The notes: a model not told the origin generated them from the sequence alone. A stretch of 64,000 bases of DNA from Muriicola sp. Z0-33 (GCF_026126425.1 NZ_JAFMPW010000001.1:496001-560000); one strand, 5' to 3'; positions 16,891 through 25,920 are shown, numbered from the stretch's first letter. Program-made: numbers and translations.

Positions 16891-19086
16891 ATGAGACGGT
16901 TTTTATTAGGGGTTATCATATTATTGGTTGCAGCAACTACAGTCGGTTGCAGTCCAATTGTCAAATCTCAGCAAGATTTGGAAAGGTGGCAGCAACAGGC
17001 AGAAAATGTTACCATAATCCGAGATGATTTTGGAGTACCTCACATCTATGGGAAAACAGATGCCGATGCTGTTTTTGGATTACTGTATGCCCAGTGCGAA
17101 GACGATTTTAACCGGGTAGAACAAAATTACATCTGGGCCATCGGGAGGTTGGCGGAAGTGGAGGGAGAAGAGGCTATTTATAGTGATTTACGTGCCAGAC
17201 TGTTTATGACTCAGGATGAAGCCATTGCAAATTATGAGAAAAGTCCGGCCTGGTTAAAACAGCTTTGTGACGCATTTGCCGACGGAGTAAACTATTACCT
17301 TCATACGCATCCTGAAGTGCAACCTAAGTTGCTTACCAGGTTTGAACCCTGGATGCCAATGTATTTTAGTGAAGGGTCAATAGGAGGCGATATAGAAAGG
17401 ATTAGCGCCAGAAAAATCGAAGCCCTTTATCAAAATGGGATGGAGATGCCTAAATCCGAGACTTTGGAGGCAAAAAAGAAGGAAGAAATGGCGGAGCCAC
17501 AGGGCTCTAATGGGATTGCAATTTCCGGCAAACTTACACAAACAGGAAACAGTATGCTTCTGATTAATCCGCATACCTCGTTTTTCTTTAGGGGAGAGGT
17601 GCATGTGGTTAGTGAAGAAGGATTGAATGCTTACGGAGCCGTTACCTGGGGTCAGTTTTTTGTCTATCAAGGATTTAATGAGAAAACAGGATGGATGCAT
17701 ACCAGCACCTATACCGATGTCATGGATGAGTTTGAAGAGAATATACTGGAGACAGGCGGTGAACTATTGTACCAATACGGAGAGGAGATGCGAGAGGTAA
17801 AAACCTCAGAAGTAGTACTAAAATATAAGATTACGGATGGCATGGAAGAAAAAAAGTTCCCCATGTATCATACGCATCACGGTCCTATAACACATAAAAA
17901 TGGTGATAAGTATGTTGCTTCAGCCATGATGTGGGAACCGGTAAAAGCTTTGCAACAATCATTTATCAGGACCAAACAGAAAGACTACAGTGGCTTCAGG
18001 GATATGATGGATATAAGAACCAATTCATCTAACAATACGGTCTATGCAGATGCTGATGGGAACATTGCCTATTTTCATGGAAATTTTATTCCTAAAAGAG
18101 ATGATGAGTATGATTATTCCAAACCTGTGGATGGGAGCAATCCAAAAACAGACTGGAAAGGATTGCATACGGTAGATGAAAATATTATGCTCCTGAATCC
18201 GGAGAATGGTTGGTTGCAGAATTGTAATTCTACCCCATATACAGCTGCTTTGGAATTCAGCCCTAAGAAAGAAGATTACCCTGGTTATATGTCTATAGAC
18301 AGGGAGAATTTCCGAGGTGTACATGCCATTGAATTATTGAAAGATCGCAAAGGTTATACCCTGGATAGTCTGATAACCCTGGCACACGACCCCTACCTTC
18401 CGGCTTTTGAAGCCCTTTTGCCCGGACTGGTTAAAGCCTATGACAATGCTGCACCCAATTATCCTGAAATGAAAGAAGCCATTGAGGTTTTGCGCAGCTG
18501 GGACTTTAAAACATCCAAGACGTCTGTGGCGATGACTCTTGCACATTTCTACGGCACGGCATATAATGAATCCGGGGAATACCCTGATGGAATGTCTCCA
18601 ATGGAACGCATGGAATATTGGGGGGATGCATCATCAGAACAGGAAAGACTCAAAATCTTTAACACGGTACTTCTGAGGTTAGAGAAAGATTTTGGCAACT
18701 GGGAGATACCATGGGGGGATGTAAATCGTTATCAGCGTCTAAATGGAGATATTCGCCAGGCTTTTGACGATACCAAGCCCAGTATTCCGATAGGCTTTGC
18801 TTCGGGCAGATGGGGGGCTTTGGCAGCCTATGGCGCCCGTTACCACAACAACACCAGGAAAATTTATGGAACCCGAGGGAATAGCTTTGTCGCCGCAGTA
18901 GAATTTGGAGAAAGAGTAAGGGCCAAAACTATACTTGCCGGAGGTCAGAGTGGAGATCCCAATTCTCCACATTTTGATGATCAGGCCCAGCGCTATGCCG
19001 ATATAGATTTTAAAGATGTGCCTTATTATAAAGAAGACGTTCTCAAAAGAGCCAGGGAAACTTATGAACCCGGGAAAAGAAAATAA
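16891..19086 (+). CDS. Penicillin acylase/AHL acylase family lipoprotein (Ntn-hydrolase)
   Basis: A 731-residue precursor of the penicillin G acylase/PvdQ family, which hydrolyses amide bonds of penicillins, acyl-homoserine lactones or related acyl amides. Such enzymes self-cleave into alpha and beta chains. The N-terminal nucleophile of the beta chain is expected at Ser206, in PQGSNGIAISG, where GSN is the family processing site. The N-terminal alpha-chain blocks IIRDDFGVPHIYGKTDADAV and LYAQCEDDFNRVEQN are clear. Start: an ATG at 16891 gives MRRFLLGVIILLVAATTVGC, a lipoprotein-type signal with Cys20. An in-frame TTG at 16846 would add 15 residues ahead of that signal and was rejected. Likely periplasmic or surface anchored. 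Convergent with the SDR gene, 6 bases between stops. Substrate unproven. Confidence 0.88.
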   Translation: MRRFLLGVIILLVAATTVGCSPIVKSQQDLERWQQQAENVTIIRDDFGVPHIYGKTDADAVFGLLYAQCEDDFNRVEQNYIWAIGRLAEVEGEEAIYSDLRARLFMTQDEAIANYEKSPAWLKQLCDAFADGVNYYLHTHPEVQPKLLTRFEPWMPMYFSEGSIGGDIERISARKIEALYQNGMEMPKSETLEAKKKEEMAEPQGSNGIAISGKLTQTGNSMLLINPHTSFFFRGEVHVVSEEGLNAYGAVTWGQFFVYQGFNEKTGWMHTSTYTDVMDEFEENILETGGELLYQYGEEMREVKTSEVVLKYKITDGMEEKKFPMYHTHHGPITHKNGDKYVASAMMWEPVKALQQSFIRTKQKDYSGFRDMMDIRTNSSNNTVYADADGNIAYFHGNFIPKRDDEYDYSKPVDGSNPKTDWKGLHTVDENIMLLNPENGWLQNCNSTPYTAALEFSPKKEDYPGYMSIDRENFRGVHAIELLKDRKGYTLDSLITLAHDPYLPAFEALLPGLVKAYDNAAPNYPEMKEAIEVLRSWDFKTSKTSVAMTLAHFYGTAYNESGEYPDGMSPMERMEYWGDASSEQERLKIFNTVLLRLEKDFGNWEIPWGDVNRYQRLNGDIRQAFDDTKPSIPIGFASGRWGALAAYGARYHNNTRKIYGTRGNSFVAAVEFGERVRAKTILAGGQSGDPNSPHFDDQAQRYADIDFKDVPYYKEDVLKRARETYEPGKRK

Positions 19087-19092
19087 ATTCTT

Positions 19093-19854
19093 CTAGACAT
19101 TCAGAATACCTCCATCGATGTTAATCGTGGATCCGGTTATCCAGGAAGCATCTTCTGATGCAAGAAATACGGCCAGTTTAGCCACATCCTCCGGAGCCCC
19201 TAGTCGCTTCAGTAAAGTGGCTTGGGCAGCATTTTCTACAGCCTTTTCCGGCGCTTCAAAAGCTTTTGCAGATTCCCAAAGTAAAGGAGTGTCCACGGGT
19301 CCGGGACAAATGGCGTTGGCTCTGACATCCGGGCCATAATCTACAGCAATTTGTTTCATAAGTGCAACGGATGCAGCTTTTGAAGCACAATAGGCAGGAT
19401 GATTTGGAAAGCTTTTGAAAGCAGCTATTGAAGCATTTATTATAATATTGCCATTCTTGGTTTCGGCTAAGTGAGGTAAGGCATATTTGCAGATATAAAA
19501 AATTGAACTCAGGTTAGTATCCAGTGTTTGCTTCCACGATTCTTCAGAGAGCTCTGTAACGGCACCAAGCCCCAGGATTCCGGCATTTAAGGAAACGATA
19601 TCCAGGGCACCATACTGCTCTATTGCAGCATTTACTAATTTTTTATTAGTTGAACTTTGACTGACGTCTCCTGATATAAAGATGGCCTGCCCTGAGGAAT
19701 TCTTAATTTTTGTAAGAAGAGCTTGCCCCCTTTCTTTACTTCTTCCAGAGAGTACAAGTTTGGCACCTTCCAATGCAAAAGCTTCAGCAATGGCTTTTCC
19801 CATGCCGCTTGTTGCACCTGTTATTATGCATACTTTATCCTCAAGTTTTCTCAA
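19093..19854 (-). CDS. Short-chain dehydrogenase/reductase (SDR)
   Basis: A 253-residue classical SDR. The cofactor motif is TGATSGMG (12-19), the NAG motif is SLNAGILG, and the catalytic residues are Ser142, Tyr155 and Lys159 (YCASK). The C-terminus has the common VFLASEDASWITGSTINIDG ending of the FabG-like branch. Family members oxidise or reduce alcohol and carbonyl groups with NAD(P)H in the cytosol. The residues after the first beta strand (SGRSKERG) fit NADP preference, but this is only a guess. It is a stand-alone gene, convergent with the acylase-family gene, and separated by about 100 bases from the secreted protein downstream of it in map order. Its specific substrate cannot be told from sequence. 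Confidence 0.9.
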   Translation of the reverse strand: MRKLEDKVCIITGATSGMGKAIAEAFALEGAKLVLSGRSKERGQALLTKIKNSSGQAIFISGDVSQSSTNKKLVNAAIEQYGALDIVSLNAGILGLGAVTELSEESWKQTLDTNLSSIFYICKYALPHLAETKNGNIIINASIAAFKSFPNHPAYCASKAASVALMKQIAVDYGPDVRANAICPGPVDTPLLWESAKAFEAPEKAVENAAQATLLKRLGAPEDVAKLAVFLASEDASWITGSTINIDGGILNV

Positions 19855-19957
19855 AGGAGATGGTAGATTAATTTCTAGGTGAAATTAGGAAAAATGTAGC
19901 TTAGCAGGTAAAAATAGATAAAGAGATTATCCAAGGGTGCCGCCAATTGGAACTGTG

Positions 19958-20605
19958 CTAGTCCTTCACAATAATCAGCGAGGCTTTAGAACCGGTAGAA
20001 AGTAGCCATTTGTTAGAATAAATCAATTGTCCCTGATCGTCATAAACATCAACTTGGGCAGTATTTGGCCCGCTTGAACCCTGATTCAGTGCCTCAAAGT
20101 CCAAACGGTTGAATCCCTTTTCCAGATTGAGATTGACACCTTTAAAACTTCCGGTAAGGTACATATTTGGATCTATGACATGGCCGTTGGCAAAAATTCT
20201 TACCCTGTCGCCATCTACATATTCGTGATCGCGGCATACTATCCCAACGAATTTGCCGCCAGTTTTGACGTCCCCAAGGTACATATCGCCAAAGTGCTTA
20301 CCAGACTTTCCTTTTTCAGCCTCTCCTACTTTTGGGTCTATTTTAAGGTCGTGCCCGGCTTGTTTAAGTTCCGTATCAGGTAGCATCTTAATATTTCTTT
20401 GATTCATAGAATCTTTGAAATTTATGTTGGACTTTTTATCCAAAATTGATGGCATATTAAGCACTGTTCCCTTATTTGGACTGCTTTTGATGTCCAGATT
20501 GTTCTCAGCTTCAATTTTAAGTGGCTTTGTCCTGGGAATATCGGACTGGGCCGCACCTATTAAGGGCAGTAAGAAGACGCCAAGAAGGGGAATAATACGG
20601 TTCAT
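19958..20605 (-). CDS. Secreted protein of unknown function
   Basis: A 215-residue protein that I do not recognise. The ATG at 20605 gives a signal peptide (MNRIIPLLGVFLLPLIGAAQ) with probable cleavage after about residue 19. A longer reading to 20647 adds 14 residues that would bury the signal and was rejected. The mature part is Lys/Asp-rich and probably disordered to about residue 105. It then has a compact block with repeated beta-strand patterns (VCRDHEYVDGDRVRIFANGH, VNLNLEKGFNRLDFEAL, DVYDDQGQLIYS) suggestive of a beta-sandwich, immunoglobulin-like domain. No lipobox, Cys pairs or catalytic motif are seen. Neighbours are metabolic genes and give no functional clue. Likely periplasmic. 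Confidence 0.75.
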   Translation of the reverse strand: MNRIIPLLGVFLLPLIGAAQSDIPRTKPLKIEAENNLDIKSSPNKGTVLNMPSILDKKSNINFKDSMNQRNIKMLPDTELKQAGHDLKIDPKVGEAEKGKSGKHFGDMYLGDVKTGGKFVGIVCRDHEYVDGDRVRIFANGHVIDPNMYLTGSFKGVNLNLEKGFNRLDFEALNQGSSGPNTAQVDVYDDQGQLIYSNKWLLSTGSKASLIIVKD

Positions 20606-20698
20606 AGCAGCATTATTTAGTCGTAAAAATAACAAATACCTTGCCACAGGGATTTAATTTGCTGTTAAATTCGACGAAAGTCATAAATCGTATTAATG

Positions 20699-21793
20699 CT
20701 AATGATCTCTTGCAGCAACCTGCCATGAGCCTGTAATTTCTCTGTCTTCCACGGTGAGAAGCTCGTTGTATTTGGCAACTGTAGGGCAAATATGTTGTGG
20801 TATGGCGTAATAAGCGTCTCCTACTTCTAAGTTATTGTTTTCAGGACAGTTTACTACCAGATGTTCTTCACTCTGTGCTGTTTGCCCACAATGTTCCAAT
20901 CCGAAGATCCTAACTCTGGGGAAGGGCATTTCCGGAGCTATGGCCTTATGCCCAAGATCTAAACATATTAATGAAGGACCAGGTTTACTGATAATTCTGG
21001 TAAATAAAACAGCGGCAGTCACGAAACCCATATCAGGGAATAAAGTACCGTAGCCATTGTCCCAGAGTAAGGTAGTTCCAGGGCTTGCTTCTACCCCCGG
21101 TCTTTTGGCATGTATCGGGAAAGTTGGGGAACCCCCGGCCACTATATTTTCAACCATAAAACCCTCAGATTTCAAAGCTTCCTTTAGTTTCAATACTCCA
21201 TTAAATGCAGCATCACAGGTGGTTTTTTGTGTTGCAGGTTCTGTATGTCTAAGATGCCCATCATAGGCATGTAAGCCTTTGGATTTTAACTTTGGATGTA
21301 AAGTAATTGTTTTGAATAGCGTAATGGCAGTTTCCCCCGGTGCAATTCCCGTACGATTCATTCCGGTATTCAGATCAAGATATAGTGCTGCTTCAAGATC
21401 TCGTTTCTCCGCCATTTCCGAGATAGCACTTATACTTTTAAGGTTATCTACAATTGTAGAGAACTCAGATTTTGGATAGGCTGTGATCAAATCAAAAAAT
21501 CTTCCAATATTGGCGCCAACAGGCTGCATGGCAAGGAGAATATCTTTTGCACCGCATTTTCCTAATAATTGGGCCTCCGGGATGGTAGCACATTTAAATT
21601 TATGTATCCCATGAGCCATCTGCATCTGAATAATTTCGGCAGTTTTGTGTGTTTTCACATGTGGCCTGAGGAAATCTGTACCTTCGGCCATTTCGATCAT
21701 TTTCCGAATATTTTTTTCTATTCTATCCGGATAAACAAGCAGAGCAGGAGATACCAGGTCTTCCGTGTTTTTGAGGCTATACCAATTTCGCAT
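20699..21793 (-). CDS. D-threonine aldolase/D-serine dehydratase-like PLP enzyme
   Basis: A 364-residue fold-type III PLP enzyme with an alanine-racemase-like N-terminal barrel. The PLP-lysine motif is RPHVKTHKTAEI (Lys47 expected), and the barrel blocks YLDLNTGMNRTGI and VAGGSPTFP are present. The C-terminal beta domain carries a metal-site motif PQHICPTV with His334 and Cys336. The His-x-Cys form matches eukaryotic-type D-serine dehydratase and D-threo-3-hydroxyaspartate dehydratase, while classical D-threonine aldolases are reported with His-x-Asp. A dehydratase releases an enamine, and the upstream co-oriented gene (stop 16 bases before this start) encodes a RidA-family protein that could hydrolyse it. 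D-hydroxy-amino acid breakdown is the likely role (inference). Confidence 0.87.
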   Translation of the reverse strand: MRNWYSLKNTEDLVSPALLVYPDRIEKNIRKMIEMAEGTDFLRPHVKTHKTAEIIQMQMAHGIHKFKCATIPEAQLLGKCGAKDILLAMQPVGANIGRFFDLITAYPKSEFSTIVDNLKSISAISEMAEKRDLEAALYLDLNTGMNRTGIAPGETAITLFKTITLHPKLKSKGLHAYDGHLRHTEPATQKTTCDAAFNGVLKLKEALKSEGFMVENIVAGGSPTFPIHAKRPGVEASPGTTLLWDNGYGTLFPDMGFVTAAVLFTRIISKPGPSLICLDLGHKAIAPEMPFPRVRIFGLEHCGQTAQSEEHLVVNCPENNNLEVGDAYYAIPQHICPTVAKYNELLTVEDREITGSWQVAARDH

Positions 21794-21809
21794 ATTTAGG
21801 CTAACTGAA

Positions 21810-22277
21810 TTATTTAATTAGTTCAAACATGGCCTCAATTTCAACTGGGATATTTCCTGGAAGCATCATGCCTACGGCACTTCGTACACCGATGCCATGT
21901 TCGGGTCCGAAGACTTCGGCCATCAATTCGCTAAAACCGTTAATAACCAATGGCTGTTGCCCAAATTCGGGCGTAGAATTAACCATTCCCAGCACCTTAA
22001 CCACCCTCTTTATTTTATCCAGTTCACCAAAATGAGTTACAATCGTCGAGAGCATAGTTAAACCTACCTGACGAGCTGCTTCTTTGGCCTGCTCAAGATT
22101 AAGATCATCCCCGGCTCTTCCTACCATTAAGCTGCCGTCGTTCTGCATGGGTCCCTGCCCGGAAACATAAAGAAAATTGTCGACGACCAAAACCGGTTTA
22201 TAAACTCCGGCTGGAGGAGGGGCAGGAGGCAGTACTACTCCCATTGCTTTGAGTTGTTGAGAAGGAGACATATTCAT
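21810..22277 (-). CDS. RidA/YjgF family protein (long form)
   Basis: A 155-residue RidA-superfamily protein, longer than the usual 125-130 residues because of an N-terminal extension. The family core is seen in FLYVSGQGPMQNDGSLM and GVRSAVGMMLPGNIPVEIEA, the latter holding the Arg that binds the substrate carboxylate in active RidA proteins. RidA enzymes deaminate reactive enamines such as 2-aminoacrylate made by PLP dehydratases. It is followed by the D-threonine aldolase/D-serine dehydratase-like gene with a 16-base gap, so the two probably work as enamine producer and remover. It belongs to the subgroup with a non-canonical N-terminus, so activity is likely but not certain. No promoter box of the TAnnTTTG form is seen upstream. 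Confidence 0.88.
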   Translation of the reverse strand: MNMSPSQQLKAMGVVLPPAPPPAGVYKPVLVVDNFLYVSGQGPMQNDGSLMVGRAGDDLNLEQAKEAARQVGLTMLSTIVTHFGELDKIKRVVKVLGMVNSTPEFGQQPLVINGFSELMAEVFGPEHGIGVRSAVGMMLPGNIPVEIEAMFELIK

Positions 22278-22343
22278 ATGAGTATAATTTAGGATTACAG
22301 TCTAAATATACCATATTAGTAGGTGAATGTAAAAGGCTTGAAA

Positions 22344-22364
22344 CTAATCCTCTCAGGGGATTAG
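22344..22364 (-). terminator. Probable terminator after the flavodoxin-fold oxidoreductase gene
   Basis: A 7-bp perfect stem (ctaatcc / ggattag) with a 7-base loop lies 9 bases beyond the stop of the minus-strand oxidoreductase gene. It is followed on that strand by a short T-run (TTTC, then CCTTTT). It separates that gene from the RidA gene. The stem is short, so confidence is moderate. Confidence 0.45.
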
Positions 22365-22372
22365 ATTTCTAA

Positions 22373-22951
22373 TTATCTGTTTTTTCTTCCCAGTTTTTCA
22401 ATCTTTTTTAGCCATTTGGACCGGTAAGCTGGTTTAGATAGTCTGATAGGACCAATTGTGGTTGCCCTTACCGGGCTAACTCCTATAAAATTTAATGTCA
22501 ATTTTTTCATTGCGAAATAGCTGGGCCTGTGATTTATAAGAAAGTAGAACCATGCCGGTTGGTCTAAAGTACTGATAATTCGAGCAGATTTGCCGGTCAG
22601 GTACTTATCCCACCAGACAGAACCCTCTCTTTTCTTGAATGCAAATCCGGGAAGTAGCACCCTATCCAGGAAGCCTTTCATAATTCCGGGTACAGAACCC
22701 CACCATACCGGATATACCCAAACCAAATGATCTGCCCATTTAATCTTTTCCTGAGCTTCTAAAAGGTCGGGTTCAAGATCTGTCCTTTGGCGATATCCAA
22801 ATTGCAGATTTGGGTTAAAACTAAGTTCACGGATGTTTATTTCCTGAATAATTGCCCCGGAGGATTGGGCTCCTTTTTTATAGGCTTCGGCAATGGCGAA
22901 ATTAAAACTTTCTTCATCCGGGTGACCATTTATGATAAGTATTTTTTTCAT
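22373..22951 (-). CDS. NAD(P)H-dependent oxidoreductase, flavodoxin_2 fold (NQO1/KefF/MdaB-like)
   Basis: A 192-residue flavodoxin-fold enzyme. The N-terminal ILIINGHPDEESFNFAIAEA forms the FMN/FAD phosphate loop. HLVWVYPVWWGSVPGIMKGF and LDRVLLPGFAFKKREGS are the strongly conserved flavin and quinone-site blocks of the NQO1/KefF family. These enzymes reduce quinones or other electrophiles with two electrons from NAD(P)H. The last 60 residues (LINHRPSYFAMKKLTLNFIG) match the usual C-terminal part of the family. It is monocistronic, with a hairpin after its stop. A role in quinone or electrophile detoxification is the family default; no partner gene such as a kef potassium channel is nearby. 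Confidence 0.88.
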   Translation of the reverse strand: MKKILIINGHPDEESFNFAIAEAYKKGAQSSGAIIQEINIRELSFNPNLQFGYRQRTDLEPDLLEAQEKIKWADHLVWVYPVWWGSVPGIMKGFLDRVLLPGFAFKKREGSVWWDKYLTGKSARIISTLDQPAWFYFLINHRPSYFAMKKLTLNFIGVSPVRATTIGPIRLSKPAYRSKWLKKIEKLGRKNR

Positions 22952-23064
22952 GGAAGTTTTTTAATTATTGAGCAATGAAAGCAAGAGTAATAAGACAAGT
23001 TAGTTATAAATTCTCTAGTGTATTGGAATACATTTTTTTTAACTTGTAGTCTCAAGTTCTAATT

Positions 23065-24327
23065 ATGAATAAAAGAGATTTTTTAAGGCAAATGGTAGGA
23101 TTAGCTGCAGTGAGCCCATTTTTGCCAATGACGTTAAAGGCCAATACTATTAATGTACCTGAGGGCTATGATTACCATTTTGAAGATGACTTTTGGAAAA
23201 GGATACGAAAAGATTACGCCCTAAAGCCCGAATACGTCAATTTGGAAAACGGCTATTATAATATAGCCCCCCAACCCACTATAAATAAATTTGTAGAGCA
23301 TGTGAAGATGGTCAATTACCAGGGATCTCATTATATGAGGACCGTACAGTGGGACAACAAAAAGCGAGTAGCTGATAAATTGGCCAGGCTGGTGAATTGT
23401 GGTAATGATGAATTGGTAATTACCAGGAATACTACAGAATCTTTGGATCTGATAATCGGAGGCTTCCCATGGAAAGCCGGGGACGAAGCCGTCTTTGCTA
23501 AACAGGATTACGGCTCAATGAGAGACCATTTTGAATTGGTCGCAAAAAGATACGGGATAGTTAATAAAATAATTTCGGTGCCTAATCACCCAGCTTCTGA
23601 TGAAGAAATAGTAGCACTCTACGAATCGCAGATCACCCCAAAGACCAGATTAATTATGGTTTGCCACATGATAAACATTACCGGTCAGATTTTACCGGTA
23701 AGGAAGATTTGTGATATGGCTCACAGTCATGGTGTTGAGGTTATGGTTGATGGTGCGCATTGTGTGGGTCATATTAATGTAGATATTAAAGAATTAGATT
23801 GCGATTATTACGGCTCTAGCTTACATAAATGGCTGAGTACCCCGCTGGGAGCAGGATTGCTTTATGTTTCAAGGGATCATATTCCTAAAATATGGCCGCT
23901 ACTGGCAGATTTCATTGATGACCCCAATGATGTTCGCAGACTTAACCATACCGGGACCCACCCTGTTCATACCGATCTGGCCATTGAAGATGCCATAGAT
24001 TACCTGGAAGTGATCGGAATGGAAAGGAAGGAAAAAAGAATGCGCCAATTACAACGATACTGGAGCAACCAGTTAAGAACAACTCCCAAAGTAGTCATTA
24101 ATACCCCTCTTGAACCGCATAGGAGCTGCGGCATTGCCAATGTAGGCATAGAAGGAATAAAACCTGCCCACCTTGCCAAAACCCTCCTGGATGAATTCAA
24201 GATTTTTACAGTGGCCATAGATTATGCAAATGTTCAGGGCTGTAGAATTACACCAAATGTATATACTACCTTCGATGAATTAGACCAGTTTGTAAAGGCC
24301 ATAAAGACACTTGCCGAACGCGTTTAA
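23065..24327 (+). CDS. Aminotransferase class V-fold PLP enzyme with Tat-like signal
   Basis: A 420-residue protein of the NifS/isopenicillin-N-epimerase-like fold. The PLP-binding Asp229 lies in VMVDGAHCVGH and the Schiff-base Lys255 in SSLHKWLSTPLGAGLLYV. NTTESLDLIIGGFPW and TGTHPVHTDLAIEDA are family blocks. The N-terminus (MNKRDFLRQM, then a hydrophobic AAVSPFLPM) looks like a twin-arginine signal with Lys-Arg in place of Arg-Arg. Export of a folded, cofactor-loaded enzyme would fit that pathway. Reactions in the family include cysteine desulfuration, epimerisation and transamination; none can be chosen here. It has no catalytic Cys loop of true cysteine desulfurases. Divergent from the flavodoxin-fold gene, so it has its own promoter. 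Confidence 0.87.
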   Translation: MNKRDFLRQMVGLAAVSPFLPMTLKANTINVPEGYDYHFEDDFWKRIRKDYALKPEYVNLENGYYNIAPQPTINKFVEHVKMVNYQGSHYMRTVQWDNKKRVADKLARLVNCGNDELVITRNTTESLDLIIGGFPWKAGDEAVFAKQDYGSMRDHFELVAKRYGIVNKIISVPNHPASDEEIVALYESQITPKTRLIMVCHMINITGQILPVRKICDMAHSHGVEVMVDGAHCVGHINVDIKELDCDYYGSSLHKWLSTPLGAGLLYVSRDHIPKIWPLLADFIDDPNDVRRLNHTGTHPVHTDLAIEDAIDYLEVIGMERKEKRMRQLQRYWSNQLRTTPKVVINTPLEPHRSCGIANVGIEGIKPAHLAKTLLDEFKIFTVAIDYANVQGCRITPNVYTTFDELDQFVKAIKTLAERV

Positions 24328-24531
24328 CCTCACAATTTAAAAAGGAGGGCAATATTCGAAATCGGACATTAATTTTTTGTAACTTTAATAGGAACCCTTG
24401 GCGCAGAAAATTACATTTTGTCCATATCAACCAATACACATTATTGGGGTATAATTGGTGATACATCACTTTACTTATGATATCTGGAGCACAATTAATA
24501 GGTGCTTTTATTTTCGAAAATATTTTCTATC

Positions 24532-25275
24532 ATGACACCTTTACTATTATCGGGCATTTTATTCGGACTTTTTTTACTTGCCGGTATCCGAATAATTTTT
24601 GAATATAAGCGGGCACTCAAGTTTAGATTTGGTAAATATATCAAAACACTGAAACCAGGTTTCAGGTGGGTAATTCCCCTGGTTGAAACTGTACAGATTG
24701 TAGATATCAGGGTAATTACAATCAATGTGGTTTCACAGGAAGTAATGACAGAGGATAATGTACCATGCAGTATTGACGGGGTAGTATTCTTTAAGATCAA
24801 TAATCCTGAGAAGGCAGTCCTGGAGGTAGAAGAATATAAATTCGCGATCACCCAATTGTCTCAGGCTGCCCTAAGAGATGTTTGCGGTAAAGTTGAATTG
24901 GATACTATTTTGAGTAAGCGTGAAGAAATGGGCAAGAATATCAAACAGATTGTTGAGCAGGAAACCAGCGAATGGGGAATTGATATAATTGACGTTAAAA
25001 TTAAAGATATTCAACTACCTGAAAACATGAGAAGAATGATGGCCAACCAGGCGGAAGCTGAAAGATCAAGGAGGGCCAGAATCATCTTAGCATTGGCAGA
25101 GGAACAGGCCGCGGGCAAACTTCTGGAAGCTGGAAAGCTAATAGATCAGTCTCCGTCTGCCATTAAACTAAGACTCTACCAGACGCTTTCAAATATTGCC
25201 GCAGAGAAAAATTCTACTATTCTTTTCCCATTCCCGGAAGAGGTATTGCCTAGAAATTCTAAAGAAGAAACATAA
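24532..25275 (+). CDS. Slipin/SPFH (band 7) membrane protein
   Basis: A 247-residue protein with one N-terminal TM (LLLSGILFGLFLLAGIRIIF) and a stomatin-type SPFH domain: RALKFRFGKYIKTLKPGFRW, VITINVVSQEVMTEDNVPCS and ALRDVCGKVELDTILSKREE. The later coiled coil contains QAEAERSRRARIILALAEEQ, the hallmark of slipins and prokaryotic stomatins. These form large oligomers on the inner membrane and organise membrane microdomains or proteases. The ATG at 24532 places the TM at the very start. An in-frame GTG at 24502 adds 10 residues without changing the topology. No NfeD/STOPP-type gene, the usual companion of many slipins, is adjacent. Confidence 0.92.
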   Translation: MTPLLLSGILFGLFLLAGIRIIFEYKRALKFRFGKYIKTLKPGFRWVIPLVETVQIVDIRVITINVVSQEVMTEDNVPCSIDGVVFFKINNPEKAVLEVEEYKFAITQLSQAALRDVCGKVELDTILSKREEMGKNIKQIVEQETSEWGIDIIDVKIKDIQLPENMRRMMANQAEAERSRRARIILALAEEQAAGKLLEAGKLIDQSPSAIKLRLYQTLSNIAAEKNSTILFPFPEEVLPRNSKEET

Positions 25276-25425
25276 AAATTCCATAAATTTCAGTACATTT
25301 TAGTTGGCGCTGGCTACCTATGAATTCTTCTGTTGAGATTCCTGACATATGTCATAGTATTTCAATAATAAGGATTATAGCTTGGCCTCTTCAAAAAAAC
25401 CTTCTGTAACTCAAATTTCTTTCAT

Positions 25426-25920
25426 ATGGGAATCACCAATATAAATGGCAACTTTAGGAACACTATTGTTGTTTTACGAATTTTAATAGGCTGGCACTTT
25501 TTATATGAAGGTGTCATTAAGTTGTACAATCCGGAATGGACGTCCTTCGGCTACCTTGCCACCGCCCAGGGTCCCTTAAAATTTTTATTTGTGCCCCTCG
25601 CCAATGAAAATATTATTCAATGGGTAGATATAATGAACTGCGGTGCTTTGGTTATTGTCGGAATCACTTTTATTCTTGGCATATATGAGAAATTAGGGGC
25701 TTTTATCGGGGTAGCGCTACTGGCATTATATTATTGGGCGCATCCCCCATTTCCGTGGTTAACTCAATTGAACGTGGAGGGCAGTTATTGGTTTGTCAAT
25801 AAGAATTTGATAGAGCTTGTTGGCTGCCTGATCATTTATCAGTTCCCTACCGGAGATCATTTTGGATTTAAACGTATTTTTTCAAAAACCAAACAAATCA
25901 CTAAAACAGAAGAATTATGA
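25426..25920 (+). CDS. DoxX family membrane protein
   Basis: A 164-residue inner-membrane protein with four predicted helices: VVLRILIGWHFLYEGVIKLY, the segment around ALVIVGITFILGI, the GAFIGVALLALYYWAHPPF region and the last hydrophobic stretch ELVGCLIIYQF. The first helix with its WHFLYEGVIK motif and the NPEWTSFGYL loop are typical of DoxX/DUF417-like proteins. Its stop overlaps the start of the next gene, a Tat-exported Gfo/Idh oxidoreductase, in an ATGA tetranucleotide, so the two are translationally coupled. DoxX proteins often accompany redox enzymes and may move electrons or quinones. The exact role is not known. A periplasmic oxidoreductase plus membrane partner is the simplest reading. 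Confidence 0.85.
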   Translation: MGITNINGNFRNTIVVLRILIGWHFLYEGVIKLYNPEWTSFGYLATAQGPLKFLFVPLANENIIQWVDIMNCGALVIVGITFILGIYEKLGAFIGVALLALYYWAHPPFPWLTQLNVEGSYWFVNKNLIELVGCLIIYQFPTGDHFGFKRIFSKTKQITKTEEL

